The position numbers and the translations under genes were made by a program. 64,000 nucleotides of DNA from Sphingobacterium thalpophilum (GTDB lineage: Bacteria; Bacteroidota; Bacteroidia; Sphingobacteriales; Sphingobacteriaceae), in the NCBI RefSeq assembly GCF_901482695.1, contig NZ_LR590484.1, positions 4,340,001-4,404,000 on the forward strand, given 5' to 3'. This document shows, one piece after another, positions 53,180 to 62,368 of the stretch. The notes beneath the pieces were generated by a model. The model was not told the DNA's origin. It worked only from the letters and a program-made list of their open reading frames with translations, and searched no databases. Numbering within the stretch: the stretch's first letter is position 1; every line of letters starts with the position of its first letter.

Positions 53180-54313
53180 ATGGCTACGACTAAGAGGGTG
53201 AGACATGTTTTGGGTATATCGGGAGGTAAAGATAGTGCTGCTTTAGCAATTTACATGAAAAATAATTACCCAGAGCTAGATATTGAATATTATACAGCAG
53301 ATACGGGCAAGGAACTTGAAGAGACCTATCAGCTTATCAGAAATCTCGAAGTGTATCTTGGTAAGAGGATCATTAAACTCAAAGCTTTCGATGACAGTGT
53401 CGAAACGCCATTTGATCATAAAATGAAAACTCTCGGAGGGTTTCTTCCAAGTACAAAAAACCGCTGGTGTACCAAAACTTTGAAATTGGATGTATTTGAA
53501 GAATTTGTTGGTGACGATCCTGTGATTTCGTATGTAGGCATTAGAGGGGATGAAGATAGGGAGGGATATATATCTAATAAATCAACAATTCAGTCAATTT
53601 ATCCATTTAGACAAAATATATGGAGCGCAGATCTTGTAAGAAAAATTCTTGATAATACAAAAATTAACGATAGACTCGCTTGGGCTGAGGAAAATATCGA
53701 TTCTGAAAAATTGTTGCGATACTTAGAAGTTTTGGGGCGTCCAATAGATAACATTTTTCTCACTGACAAGGGAAAGCTTGATCAGCTTATAAATTTAGGT
53801 ATAGAGGACTATAATAAACTTGCACTGCATGTAGCCAAAAGGGAAAATTACCCAATAGGGGGCATGGACGGTACATTTCCTTTGATAGGCAATAACGATA
53901 TTCTTGTGCTTAAAGATATTTTTGCTTTATTAGAAGATAGTGGTGTTGGGATTCCTGCCTATTATAAGGATATCGAGTTTGAAGTAGACGGTGAAACAGC
54001 CACTTATAATAGAAGTCGGTCCGGATGTTATTTTTGTTTTTTTCAACAAAAGATAGAGTGGGTATGGCTTCTTGAGCAACATCCAGAGTTATTTGCAGAA
54101 GCTAGTGCATATGAGCGTGGTGATTTTTCTTGGAGTCAGGATGAATCGCTAGAACAGCTTAGTCGGCCAGAGCGCGTTCTTGAAATTAAACGAGAATATA
54201 TAAAACGTCAGAAAAGACTTAAAAATCAGAAAAAGTTTAAGAGTTCCAAATTAATGGACATTCTGATGGAGAATCCTGAGGAAGAGATCGGTTGTGCTAG
54301 TTGCTTTATTTAA
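53180..54313 (+). CDS. sspD: PAPS-reductase-like sulfurtransferase, SspD/DndC-like
   Basis: 377 residues. PP-loop motif SGGKDS at 14-19 ('VLGISGGKDSAALAIYM') for ATP-dependent activation of the DNA backbone, 'YTADTGKELEETYQLI' next, Cys97 in 'NRWCTKTLKLD', a CxxC at 283-286 ('SGCYFCFF') and a second CxxC at the very end (372, 375; 'IGCASCFI'). These Cys can carry sulfur or an Fe-S cluster as in DndC. It receives sulfur from SspA. Followed after 11 bases by the GIY-YIG gene. Confidence 0.87.
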   Translation: MATTKRVRHVLGISGGKDSAALAIYMKNNYPELDIEYYTADTGKELEETYQLIRNLEVYLGKRIIKLKAFDDSVETPFDHKMKTLGGFLPSTKNRWCTKTLKLDVFEEFVGDDPVISYVGIRGDEDREGYISNKSTIQSIYPFRQNIWSADLVRKILDNTKINDRLAWAEENIDSEKLLRYLEVLGRPIDNIFLTDKGKLDQLINLGIEDYNKLALHVAKRENYPIGGMDGTFPLIGNNDILVLKDIFALLEDSGVGIPAYYKDIEFEVDGETATYNRSRSGCYFCFFQQKIEWVWLLEQHPELFAEASAYERGDFSWSQDESLEQLSRPERVLEIKREYIKRQKRLKNQKKFKSSKLMDILMENPEEEIGCASCFI

Positions 54314-54324
54314 GGATATAATAT

Positions 54325-54957
54325 ATGAGTCATAAAGTTTTTGATTATTGGAATGATCTTCTTATTACGTCAACTGTCGAAAATCATTGCTTCTATAGGC
54401 TAAATGAACTTTATAAAATTCCTAAGTCACCAGGTATATATGCATGGTATCTTATTGCTGATCAGCCGGATATGTCTGAGTATCATAAAGTTTTCAAGCA
54501 GAAAAGTATCAAGATTTCTGTAGAAGGCAATCTAAGTGAAGGCTATGTTGGACGCGCGAAAGCTACATTTAATCAAAAACATTTTACTGACTTAAGTATA
54601 GATAGAGAGTTATGCAAAATTGCAAGCATGGCATTTAGCCCGCCTCTGTATATTGGGATATCATCAAATTTGAATAAGCGCTTGAGCCAGCACGCGAAAG
54701 AACTTACAGATATATATTATGACAAAGTCAAGCTTGTAAACCCCTCACCGGTTAGAAAAACTGAGTTTGATACGATTATAGAGTCACAACATTTCGCGCA
54801 AAGGATAGGATACAGTATAAAATCTTTTCGGTCAATACAGCTTGGATCTCTACTGATAAGGACTATTGAAATGCCAAAAGAGTATACTTGGCAGGATTTA
54901 CAGGGAGTTGAGAAATATTTAAATAGAATTTACACACCGTTATATGGCAGGAAATAA
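54325..54957 (+). CDS. GIY-YIG nuclease-like protein linked to the Ssp operon
   Basis: 210 residues. GIY at 37-39 ('SPGIYAWYLIAD'), YIG at 109-111 ('PPLYIGISSNLNKRLSQH') with the catalytic Arg119, and near the C-terminus Glu196 with the usual Pro ('GVEKYLNRIYTPLYG'). All elements of a GIY-YIG active site are there, but GIY and YIG are about 70 residues apart instead of some 10-20, so the fold holds a large insert that may recognise a substrate. Encoded 11 bases after sspD and overlapping the DGQHR gene by 14 bases. It is the only nuclease-like candidate in this operon, so an effector role is inferred; a role in modification itself is not excluded. Confidence 0.72.
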   Translation: MSHKVFDYWNDLLITSTVENHCFYRLNELYKIPKSPGIYAWYLIADQPDMSEYHKVFKQKSIKISVEGNLSEGYVGRAKATFNQKHFTDLSIDRELCKIASMAFSPPLYIGISSNLNKRLSQHAKELTDIYYDKVKLVNPSPVRKTEFDTIIESQHFAQRIGYSIKSFRSIQLGSLLIRTIEMPKEYTWQDLQGVEKYLNRIYTPLYGRK

Positions 54958-56953
54958 AAAGATTGAAGGGAGAAATATTCAGAAAAGAAAATATATCGAA
55001 TTATACGGTATGTTTGGTGATTTTGATTTACCTAATAAGAGGGTGAAAGTGAAATACTTTTCTACAATTGCAAGTGGGAAAGATAGAAAGAGCGACTCTT
55101 TTACATTATTATCGGAGCTTAAGCCAATGAGAGAGAGGGTTAAAGCCAAAGATATAAAGGATCTTTCTTCTTTATTGCAAAGGAATTTAGATGATTTTAG
55201 AGTCGCTTATGACCTAATTCCCTACCTTACGGAAGAAAAACCTAATATATCCTTTTTTCCTGCTATTCTCGCTGTTTTGCTACCGAATGATTACTTAAAA
55301 GAGGGTTTAGACGTAGCATACCCAAAACGGATGGAAGAGGAAAATGAACAAAATAGGATATTGAATTTTGAGAACAAGTGGAAAGTTGAGCTCTTTAATA
55401 TTGGTGGTGATGTTTCAAATTTAGGAATATTGTCGATCGACCTAAAAGACATAGAAGTCGTTGTTCTAGATGGGCAACATAGGGCAAATGCATTCAGAGT
55501 CGCTAGTGGTGCATATTCTGACAAAGATAGCAGTGTGTATCCTGCGTTTTATAATGAAGTTAAAGTTGAAGGCAATTTAAATGCTGATTTACCGATTACT
55601 CTAATATGGTTTGAGGATGAAGATGGAGATATTGAACCAAAATACATTTCTAGGAAGTTATTTGTGGATGTAAATAATACAGCAAAGAGAGTAAGTAAGT
55701 CAAGAAAAATCTTACTAAACGATTCCGAAATCGCTTCATTAATAACAAGATTTTTTTACTCAGAATTAGCTAAAGATAAATCTTTTAAATATGATGAGCT
55801 ATCTCTTTTACACTCGGAATTTGATAAAGATTCCGATATATCAGTATCCACCAATAATGTCTTTTCGATAACTAATCCGGAATTTGTTTATGATATAGCA
55901 TCTTGGCTAACCTTAGGCTCCAGAACATTTAATCAACTTCACCAATACCGTAGCCGTGATAATTTTAAAGGAAATATTATTGAATTCGGAAATATTTTTA
56001 ATTCAAAGGATTTTAATGGTTTTGATATTGAGCCTGTAGAGGAGTCCCTGGTTTCTAAGACCGTCGTTTTAAAAAATCCTCATAAAATGACAGCTTTTGA
56101 AAACGAGTATAGAAAGAGATTGCATATTCCTCTTTATTATATATTTAACAATTTTATTTTGTATAAAAAGCATTTCGAGGCTATCTGTGCAATTGGAGAT
56201 TGGTATACTGATGGTATGAACACTTATCAAAGATCAGTTTGGGAAGAAGTATTTTGTGGTGGAGAGGGCTTATATTATACGTTCAAGAATAAGGAAACGA
56301 GTAGAACGAAATTAAATAGTACTCTACATAACTATTTGACAGCTATTGAAGAAATTGAAAAGAGATTTAAACAGGAGCGAGCTAAAATTTATTCGGAAAG
56401 TGAAAAAAATGTTAATTCTGCATATGATTCTGCTAACACCAAAGCCTTCCAAGTGGGATTAGTGATGGCGTTGGATTTATATAAAAATGGCTTACCCTTA
56501 ATTGATAAGTATGAGGAGTTTGTGGGAGAGATTAACTCATTAGGTGAGGATAATTGGCTTACTATTTTAAATGTAATAAGGCCGGCCTTGATCAAAGGAA
56601 CTGATCCAAAGCAGTGGCCGAGCTATCAGAAATTAATCATTAGGGCAATTCAGAAAGATTATGCTTATTATTCGAAGGATAATTTTATAGATTCGCCAGA
56701 TGGAAAAATTTTTGTCGATCTGATGAAGACTTCTTTCAATAGCTGGTGGGATAATCAGGATGAAATTGAGGAGAGTGAACTTTCTACAGAATCTATAGGG
56801 CTAGAGACTATTCATAAATGGGCAATTAGCTCAAAAGAACACGTTGATGATTTATTTTTATCTGCGGGAATAATGCCAATCGAAAATGTGGATACTAAGA
56901 AACATGGTGTTATTATTATTGGGGATGTTGTAGGCAAAATTAACCCAAAATAG
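54944..56953 (+). CDS. DGQHR-domain protein (DndB-like)
   Basis: 669 residues. DGQHR at 176-180 in 'EVVVLDGQHRANAFRVASGA', the motif of the DndB/DGQHR family, preceded by an N-terminal part with 'KVKYFSTIASGKDR' and followed by 'LPITLIWFEDEDG' and 'LFVDVNNTAKRVSKSRKILL', also family features. DndB is known as a regulator of Dnd phosphorothioation genes and a DNA-binding protein; Ssp systems as I know them do not include it. At 669 residues this is longer than a typical DndB, with an extra helical C-terminal half. Overlaps the GIY-YIG gene by 14 bases, so the two act together in all likelihood. Confidence 0.78.
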   Translation: MAGNKKIEGRNIQKRKYIELYGMFGDFDLPNKRVKVKYFSTIASGKDRKSDSFTLLSELKPMRERVKAKDIKDLSSLLQRNLDDFRVAYDLIPYLTEEKPNISFFPAILAVLLPNDYLKEGLDVAYPKRMEEENEQNRILNFENKWKVELFNIGGDVSNLGILSIDLKDIEVVVLDGQHRANAFRVASGAYSDKDSSVYPAFYNEVKVEGNLNADLPITLIWFEDEDGDIEPKYISRKLFVDVNNTAKRVSKSRKILLNDSEIASLITRFFYSELAKDKSFKYDELSLLHSEFDKDSDISVSTNNVFSITNPEFVYDIASWLTLGSRTFNQLHQYRSRDNFKGNIIEFGNIFNSKDFNGFDIEPVEESLVSKTVVLKNPHKMTAFENEYRKRLHIPLYYIFNNFILYKKHFEAICAIGDWYTDGMNTYQRSVWEEVFCGGEGLYYTFKNKETSRTKLNSTLHNYLTAIEEIEKRFKQERAKIYSESEKNVNSAYDSANTKAFQVGLVMALDLYKNGLPLIDKYEEFVGEINSLGEDNWLTILNVIRPALIKGTDPKQWPSYQKLIIRAIQKDYAYYSKDNFIDSPDGKIFVDLMKTSFNSWWDNQDEIEESELSTESIGLETIHKWAISSKEHVDDLFLSAGIMPIENVDTKKHGVIIIGDVVGKINPK

Positions 56954-56996
56954 CTATATCACTGCTATTATTCTTAGCAATCGATGTTAATTTGTA

Positions 56997-57030
56997 AGAC
57001 CCAATAAGCATTCCAATGCTTATTGGGTCT
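56997..57030. terminator. Perfect hairpin between convergent defence operons
   Basis: AGACCCAATAAGCATT, CC, AATGCTTATTGGGTCT: 16 perfect pairs, followed on the plus strand by TATAATAATA. Likely end of the ssp transcript. Confidence 0.7.
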
Positions 57031-57322
57031 TATAATAATAGCTAAGGTTTGGGCGTAACACAGGCAATAACTTCTTTTATTTAAAATTTGTCATAAAAAA
57101 GGTATATGCAGAAAAAATAATAGTTTTTTGTGAATGTGAACAAACTTTGTCAATGGCTGGCATATCATGCTGCAGGCGGGCGTATGCCAACCGTTTTTCC
57201 TTATCTCAATCTAACTTTAGAGCGGTATTCAACTTAGTGAGAAACGTGCTGTATTGACCATCAAATGGGGATGTACAGTTTCAAGTTTTCTATATTTTTT
57301 CTTTCCATTGTTATTAATTACA

Positions 57323-58555
57323 TTAGAAATGAGGTGAAGCTTTAAGCTTTAATGGATATATCTGTTCCGGCTTTAAACCATCGGCTAACGGAGTCATCGA
57401 AATTGTTTTGATGATGCCATACTTTGTTATCAGGCGATTATTCGTTTCAATTGATTTACCAGTTGAATCCGATATCTCCCAATTCTTTCCAAGTTGAGAG
57501 ATACTATTGTAAAAAAACAGTCGTTGTTCGTAATCTGATAATTGCCCTCGAACAATTCTCATATATCCAATTTTCTCTTCTTCTGTTAAATATTGATTAT
57601 AATGGACAAAACAAGCTATTTGATATAAATGCCTAAAATAATGGCCTAAACGGAACCTGTGGCCGCCATAAAACTTGTCGTAATTATCTGGATAATAATT
57701 AGATGATTTGGTGCTTATATTGCCATTTTCCTTTCTTTCCTTTCTGATATTGTCTATTTCCTTGATTGGATTCTCCGTGTTAAGTAGGGCACACCATTTA
57801 TGATAATAAGTTGAAGAACTGACAGGTTTCATTCTAAAATATTCAAGTAGATCTTCTATAAATTCTTTATTATATTTATTTGATGTTTTCTCCAAAATTT
57901 CGTTTACTCCATCTCTCGATACTCCGAACAACAAAATCAAATAACAAATATCAATCTTGGAAAGTATGTATAAATTGTCAAATTTTTTTTCAACAAGAAT
58001 GTTAGCTCTAGTCTCTTCATAATATTTACTTATATAAATACTTTCTATTTGATAGGCCTTTGATTTAAAAAAAATATCAAACTCCGTAAACGCATTTTTC
58101 AATTGCTTTTCCGCGCTTACAAAAAAATGTCTACCCTTAACAGTTTTAATTTTTTTTGACTTGGTGTAGTACCTGAATTCGATCTCATTTACGTTATCCC
58201 TGTGGAACTTTAATAGCTCAAAGAAACGATTCTCTATAGAACTGCTATTTTGGGCCATTAGCGTCTTATACAATAAAATCACACTTAAACCGGTTAGAAG
58301 GGTTCCAATCACTCCGCCGATAAAGTCCCCAACTTGCCCAGTGGCATTCATGTCAAGTGTTTCATTTCCGTTATGGGAATATATATTGTAATCTTTAGAA
58401 ATTGAAAGTAAAAAAACATGGGTTATTCCTAGTCCCATAATAGTTGTAATAGCAAGAAGTGGAACGCCGTTACGTTTGATTTTTTTAAATTCGATAAAGT
58501 AATAAGTTGCTATTGTAGTTATTGACCAAAATAAAATAGTTAATTTTATTTCCAT
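57323..58555 (-). CDS. Putative phage abortive-infection membrane protein (putAbiC-like)
   Basis: 410 residues. Three N-terminal membrane segments ('LTILFWSITTIATYYFIEF', 'VPLLAITTIMGLGITHVFLL', 'GGVIGTLLTGLSVILLYKTL'), followed by 'SSIENRFFELLKFHRDNVNE' and, in the C-terminal part, 'FRLGHYFRHLYQIACFVHYN' and 'VRGQLSDYEQRLFFYNSI'. This pattern is that of the putAbiC family, thought to act in abortive infection. It lies downstream of the GHKL gene on the same strand, 137 bases away, and may be separate. About 290 bases on its 3' side up to the hairpin at 57030 hold nothing I can identify. Confidence 0.75.
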   Translation of the reverse strand: MEIKLTILFWSITTIATYYFIEFKKIKRNGVPLLAITTIMGLGITHVFLLSISKDYNIYSHNGNETLDMNATGQVGDFIGGVIGTLLTGLSVILLYKTLMAQNSSSIENRFFELLKFHRDNVNEIEFRYYTKSKKIKTVKGRHFFVSAEKQLKNAFTEFDIFFKSKAYQIESIYISKYYEETRANILVEKKFDNLYILSKIDICYLILLFGVSRDGVNEILEKTSNKYNKEFIEDLLEYFRMKPVSSSTYYHKWCALLNTENPIKEIDNIRKERKENGNISTKSSNYYPDNYDKFYGGHRFRLGHYFRHLYQIACFVHYNQYLTEEEKIGYMRIVRGQLSDYEQRLFFYNSISQLGKNWEISDSTGKSIETNNRLITKYGIIKTISMTPLADGLKPEQIYPLKLKASPHF

Positions 58556-58691
58556 ATATATGTTTTTTAATTTCTTTAAAATGTAAATAATATTTTGTTT
58601 TATTGGTAAAGTGGATTAATATTTAAACGACTTTTTTAGAGTAAAAACTGTTTGGTGACTTCATTAAATTTTATCCATAATTTTATTAAAA

Positions 58692-61112
58692 CTATTCACT
58701 AATTCCCATGAGTAGATCATTAGTTCCAAAATTCAAGATAAACGCCGAGTAATAGCTTGCGAATAAGTCTTGGAGGTATGATTCAATTTCTATAGGTTTA
58801 TCATCTTGAACAACACTATACTTACGATTTTTTGTGATCATATAAAGGAATAATGTATGGAAGTAGACCGATGAGATATATTTCCGATCCGCTACCTCTA
58901 GTTGATCTTGACTTTTGTATTGTCGCTTGAAATCTTTTAGGACCTTACTATCCATATTAATCACCACTTTCTCAAGATTATCATTACTTACTTGGGGAAT
59001 CATCACCGTATCAAATGAGATATCAGTTCCAATGCCTTCTCCGACTTCATCCCATGTTTGATATCCTTCTTTTTTCTCCTGATAAACGAGTACAAAAGGA
59101 GGGAGGCCAAAAGGCTCTTCTTCCTCTTTTTTTTCTGTACTAACTTTGGGTGCTTCTGGCTCCGCTACTTTTATCAGAAATATTTCCTCAAATTCTTCTC
59201 CAGCACCTGTTAATGTTACCTTCATTTCCAGTTCATCCCCTACTTTGACGGAGTTTTTAGCATTAATGTTCAATCTGATAGTTCCATCACGAGGACTTGA
59301 ATGACTAATGTTGAGTATCTCTTCAATATTATCTATCCCTGGAGATGCATTTCCCCCATCTCGGTCGTTCTTTTTGTTGTAAGACACTAAGGCGATTTTT
59401 AGATCGCCTGGTTCTTCAACTCTATCGAAATAATGGTTCTCTACGTCTGTTTGGAAACTAATAAATTTATCTTGACCTCTTGGCAAATTAACGACATTCG
59501 TCCCGCCTTTTTTCGCATTTTTGAATTTAAAAAATGAGGGAAAGCGCTTTGGTAAAAACGGTTCTTTTTCTACAACTTCGGTTTTTTTTCCGAATTCCTT
59601 TTTTTCTGGCTTCTCCTTTCTTTGTTCTAGTTTAAAAGTTTGTGATAATAGCTTCATCATTTCGGTATCCATCGGGAGATTTCTTGAAAATGATTTAAGC
59701 ATTTCAGTTGTATCCCCAGATTCAACTGAAATAGAATCTTTCCGCTTTTTTTCAATCTGAGCTAATTGTCCATTTTTACTTCCCAACTTGTTCGCTAGGA
59801 ATTTGCGGAGAAGAGCTGTGTCATCACCATCTTTTAGACGATCCCTAGATGCCATAAAAAGTTCCTTACGAAAGTTGTAATCCATATTAGTGCAATCTAT
59901 ATGGATTAGCAAATGGTTCTTTAGTAAATTAAATTTTAGTGCTCTTGTAATGAATTCGGAAGAGTAACTCCCATGTACTTGACCATTCAAAGAGAATATT
60001 ACTGACATATTATTCTTGAAAAATTCAGTTTGAATAGCTGCTTTTGTTTCTTTAATATTTTTTCCTTCAATTCGGGATTTAAAAACGTAAGAAGTCACTT
60101 TGAATGAACCAAAAGGCTCTTCACGGAAAGTTTCTGAAAAATAGTCTTCTATGTATTTGTTTTCACTCTGTTCTAAGCGTCGTTGTAAGCCATAAAGATC
60201 TCTTTCAAGATTTATATCTTTTGGATACCTATACTTGCGATCTACTGTTAGAATAGGTAGTGCTGGATTAAATAAGAACTCGTTGAGACTCTGATTTAAA
60301 TCACGAGAAATTACAGACCGACTTCCTTCAGGGAGCATATAAGAATATAATTTTATAACCGAACCAGTTTCGAATAAAGTTTCATGTAAGTTTAGATCGA
60401 GCTTATCAATTTCAAACGACGGGATTTTATTGTCGATTTTAAGATATTCATACCAAGTATTTTTCTTCTTACCTTCTTCTTCCTTGGATAGAGGATGCTC
60501 GCGGATTAAAGTAAAACCAAAGTCTCCTGTCTTATCGAACCGACGGGAACCTATTAATTGATACCCTTTTTTGCCACAAAAAATGATCGCACCGCTTCCA
60601 CCCATATTATATTTGCCTTGTACAAAATGTATCTCATTTTTATTTCCACGTAATAAGGAAAGAAATGTGTTTTCCAAATCTTCAGGATGCTGGCCTTCAC
60701 CGTTATCATATATTGTAATGCTTGAATTCAACTTAGGGCCATCAGCTAAAATTTGGATATTTTTTGCTTGTGATTTTCTTTGCCCACTTAAATCCCAATT
60801 TTTATAGTCAGGAAAAAATAGTTCGCGGGCTTCCTCCATATTTTTCGGAGCTTTAGATGACTTTGGATCAATTCCTAATTCATAACATCTTCGCATTAAC
60901 GTAGCATCAATGGAATTGGTGACTTTTTCAATAAGTGCTGCAATAGGAGAGGCCTGTTGATTTTCAATAACACCGTAGTTATTTTCATTGCCACCCAATG
61001 GATACCAGTTAGCTTGATGGAAAATGGTATCGTTGCCAGATATATAGAGACCTACCTCTTCTTCGGTGTGGCATTGGAAAAGATCTTCAAATATTTGTTT
61101 TGGCATTATCAT
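58692..61112 (-). CDS. GHKL (Hsp90/MORC-fold) ATPase, defence-associated
   Basis: 806 residues (the ATG two codons in is an equally good start). N-terminal GHKL ATPase: 'IEKVTNSIDATLMRRC' with Glu62 and Asn66, 'IYDNGEGQHPEDLENTFLSL' (DxGxG, 136-140) and 'FVQGKYNMGGSGAIIFCG' (166-175). An S5-like/transducer region follows, then a charged linker rich in Lys and Glu (about 480-520), a beta-rich domain ('NAKNSVKVGDELEMKVTLTG') and a C-terminal domain. Genes of this type are seen near defence systems but I recall no established name. It starts 26 bases after the HNH gene, so it is probably in that operon. Confidence 0.68.
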   Translation of the reverse strand: MIMPKQIFEDLFQCHTEEEVGLYISGNDTIFHQANWYPLGGNENNYGVIENQQASPIAALIEKVTNSIDATLMRRCYELGIDPKSSKAPKNMEEARELFFPDYKNWDLSGQRKSQAKNIQILADGPKLNSSITIYDNGEGQHPEDLENTFLSLLRGNKNEIHFVQGKYNMGGSGAIIFCGKKGYQLIGSRRFDKTGDFGFTLIREHPLSKEEEGKKKNTWYEYLKIDNKIPSFEIDKLDLNLHETLFETGSVIKLYSYMLPEGSRSVISRDLNQSLNEFLFNPALPILTVDRKYRYPKDINLERDLYGLQRRLEQSENKYIEDYFSETFREEPFGSFKVTSYVFKSRIEGKNIKETKAAIQTEFFKNNMSVIFSLNGQVHGSYSSEFITRALKFNLLKNHLLIHIDCTNMDYNFRKELFMASRDRLKDGDDTALLRKFLANKLGSKNGQLAQIEKKRKDSISVESGDTTEMLKSFSRNLPMDTEMMKLLSQTFKLEQRKEKPEKKEFGKKTEVVEKEPFLPKRFPSFFKFKNAKKGGTNVVNLPRGQDKFISFQTDVENHYFDRVEEPGDLKIALVSYNKKNDRDGGNASPGIDNIEEILNISHSSPRDGTIRLNINAKNSVKVGDELEMKVTLTGAGEEFEEIFLIKVAEPEAPKVSTEKKEEEEPFGLPPFVLVYQEKKEGYQTWDEVGEGIGTDISFDTVMIPQVSNDNLEKVVINMDSKVLKDFKRQYKSQDQLEVADRKYISSVYFHTLFLYMITKNRKYSVVQDDKPIEIESYLQDLFASYYSAFILNFGTNDLLMGISE

Positions 61113-61138
61113 AAATATATATATAATTATCTACCTAA

Positions 61139-62368
61139 TTATAGGTCAAGATTCTTTTTTAAATCTGTTTTTGATAGTATGTCATAGGAATATTTAGCTA
61201 GTGGTCTCTTTCCGAAGCTACCTATGTCACCATAGTTACCAATTATTACTCGTTTTAGAAACTCATCGTCAATGCCTGATTCAACCCCCAATATTTTTTG
61301 TAATTCTAATATTTTAGTCTTGTTATAATATATGGATCTTACTAATAATTCTTGGGCAATATCTTTATGAAAATTATGTAGTTGAGCAATTTGAAAAGTT
61401 TGATTTGAGTTATTGATAAGTTTTATTTTATCATCTTCTGAACTTAAAGCTATTAGTTCAATATTGAAGTTTTCTTCATCAGGAACTACATTATTGATTG
61501 AATCGTCAAGATATACTATCTCAAAACGGAAGTCGTTTAAATAATTATCTTCATAAGGATGAACATGCTTTTCTATATAGAAATCTCTTGCTTTTTTTAA
61601 ATTTGAGTTGCATACATGACAACTAGGTATCAAGTTGTAAAGTGATATTGATAAAAAAGGATATTTTGATTTAGGATAAAAATGGTCTAATTCTGCTCTT
61701 GTTTTTCCATGATCATTGATGGAAGTATGGATATAATTCCTGTTACAATATGGACATACATTAACCCCTAGTTGTTGAGTTAAAGTATAGGCATACCATT
61801 CTTCTTTTTCTTTAATAAAATCATCATAATTAAACACGGATTTTATCCTATTATAAAGCCCATTTAAATTATCCTCAAAGAAGTTTTGTAAATTATTATA
61901 CATCAGTCTTATATTACCGATTGTTAATTTGTCCTTCTCAATCCCAATTTCGAGAGATGTATCCTGTAATTTATTTATGATATATAAAAACCGATTATAG
62001 TAAAATTTTCTATTTTTCAGAACAGTGGAGACTCCTTCCTTTTTTTCAGCAAGACGATTTATCTTTGGATAGATGTCCTCAGAATAACTTAAGCAAGCCA
62101 AGAATGTTTGATGAAATTTAAGAATTGGATTTTGTTTCAGAAAAACCATTTGATAATATTTAATTTCTTCCCTTAATTGTTCTGGGTTTCCAATAATTAT
62201 TTTTTGCAACAAAGATTCATCAGTTAGCCGTAAGAAATAGTTTTTTTCTGCCAAAGGAATTGTTGTATCTTGGGATAGCTTTATAAGATTTGCAAAACCA
62301 TCTGAAGATTTGAAATATTTCCAATGAGCACTTTTAATTGAATCAGATATATTGTTTAAGAAAATCAT
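61139..62368 (-). CDS. HNH endonuclease, PtuB-like
   Basis: 409 residues. The HNH core has two Zn knuckles, CPYC at 205-208 ('GVNVCPYCNRNYIHT') and CHVC at 250-253 ('LIPSCHVCNSNLKKA'), enclosing the catalytic Asp-His (228-229, 'AELDHFYPKSKYPFLS') and Asn245. The 200 residues before it are helical and may bind the partner ATPase. It overlaps the upstream ATPase gene by four bases (ATGA), the arrangement of PtuA-PtuB in Septu systems; length is greater than short PtuB forms. Nuclease role is well supported by motifs, Septu membership is inference. Confidence 0.8.
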   Translation of the reverse strand: MIFLNNISDSIKSAHWKYFKSSDGFANLIKLSQDTTIPLAEKNYFLRLTDESLLQKIIIGNPEQLREEIKYYQMVFLKQNPILKFHQTFLACLSYSEDIYPKINRLAEKKEGVSTVLKNRKFYYNRFLYIINKLQDTSLEIGIEKDKLTIGNIRLMYNNLQNFFEDNLNGLYNRIKSVFNYDDFIKEKEEWYAYTLTQQLGVNVCPYCNRNYIHTSINDHGKTRAELDHFYPKSKYPFLSISLYNLIPSCHVCNSNLKKARDFYIEKHVHPYEDNYLNDFRFEIVYLDDSINNVVPDEENFNIELIALSSEDDKIKLINNSNQTFQIAQLHNFHKDIAQELLVRSIYYNKTKILELQKILGVESGIDDEFLKRVIIGNYGDIGSFGKRPLAKYSYDILSKTDLKKNLDL

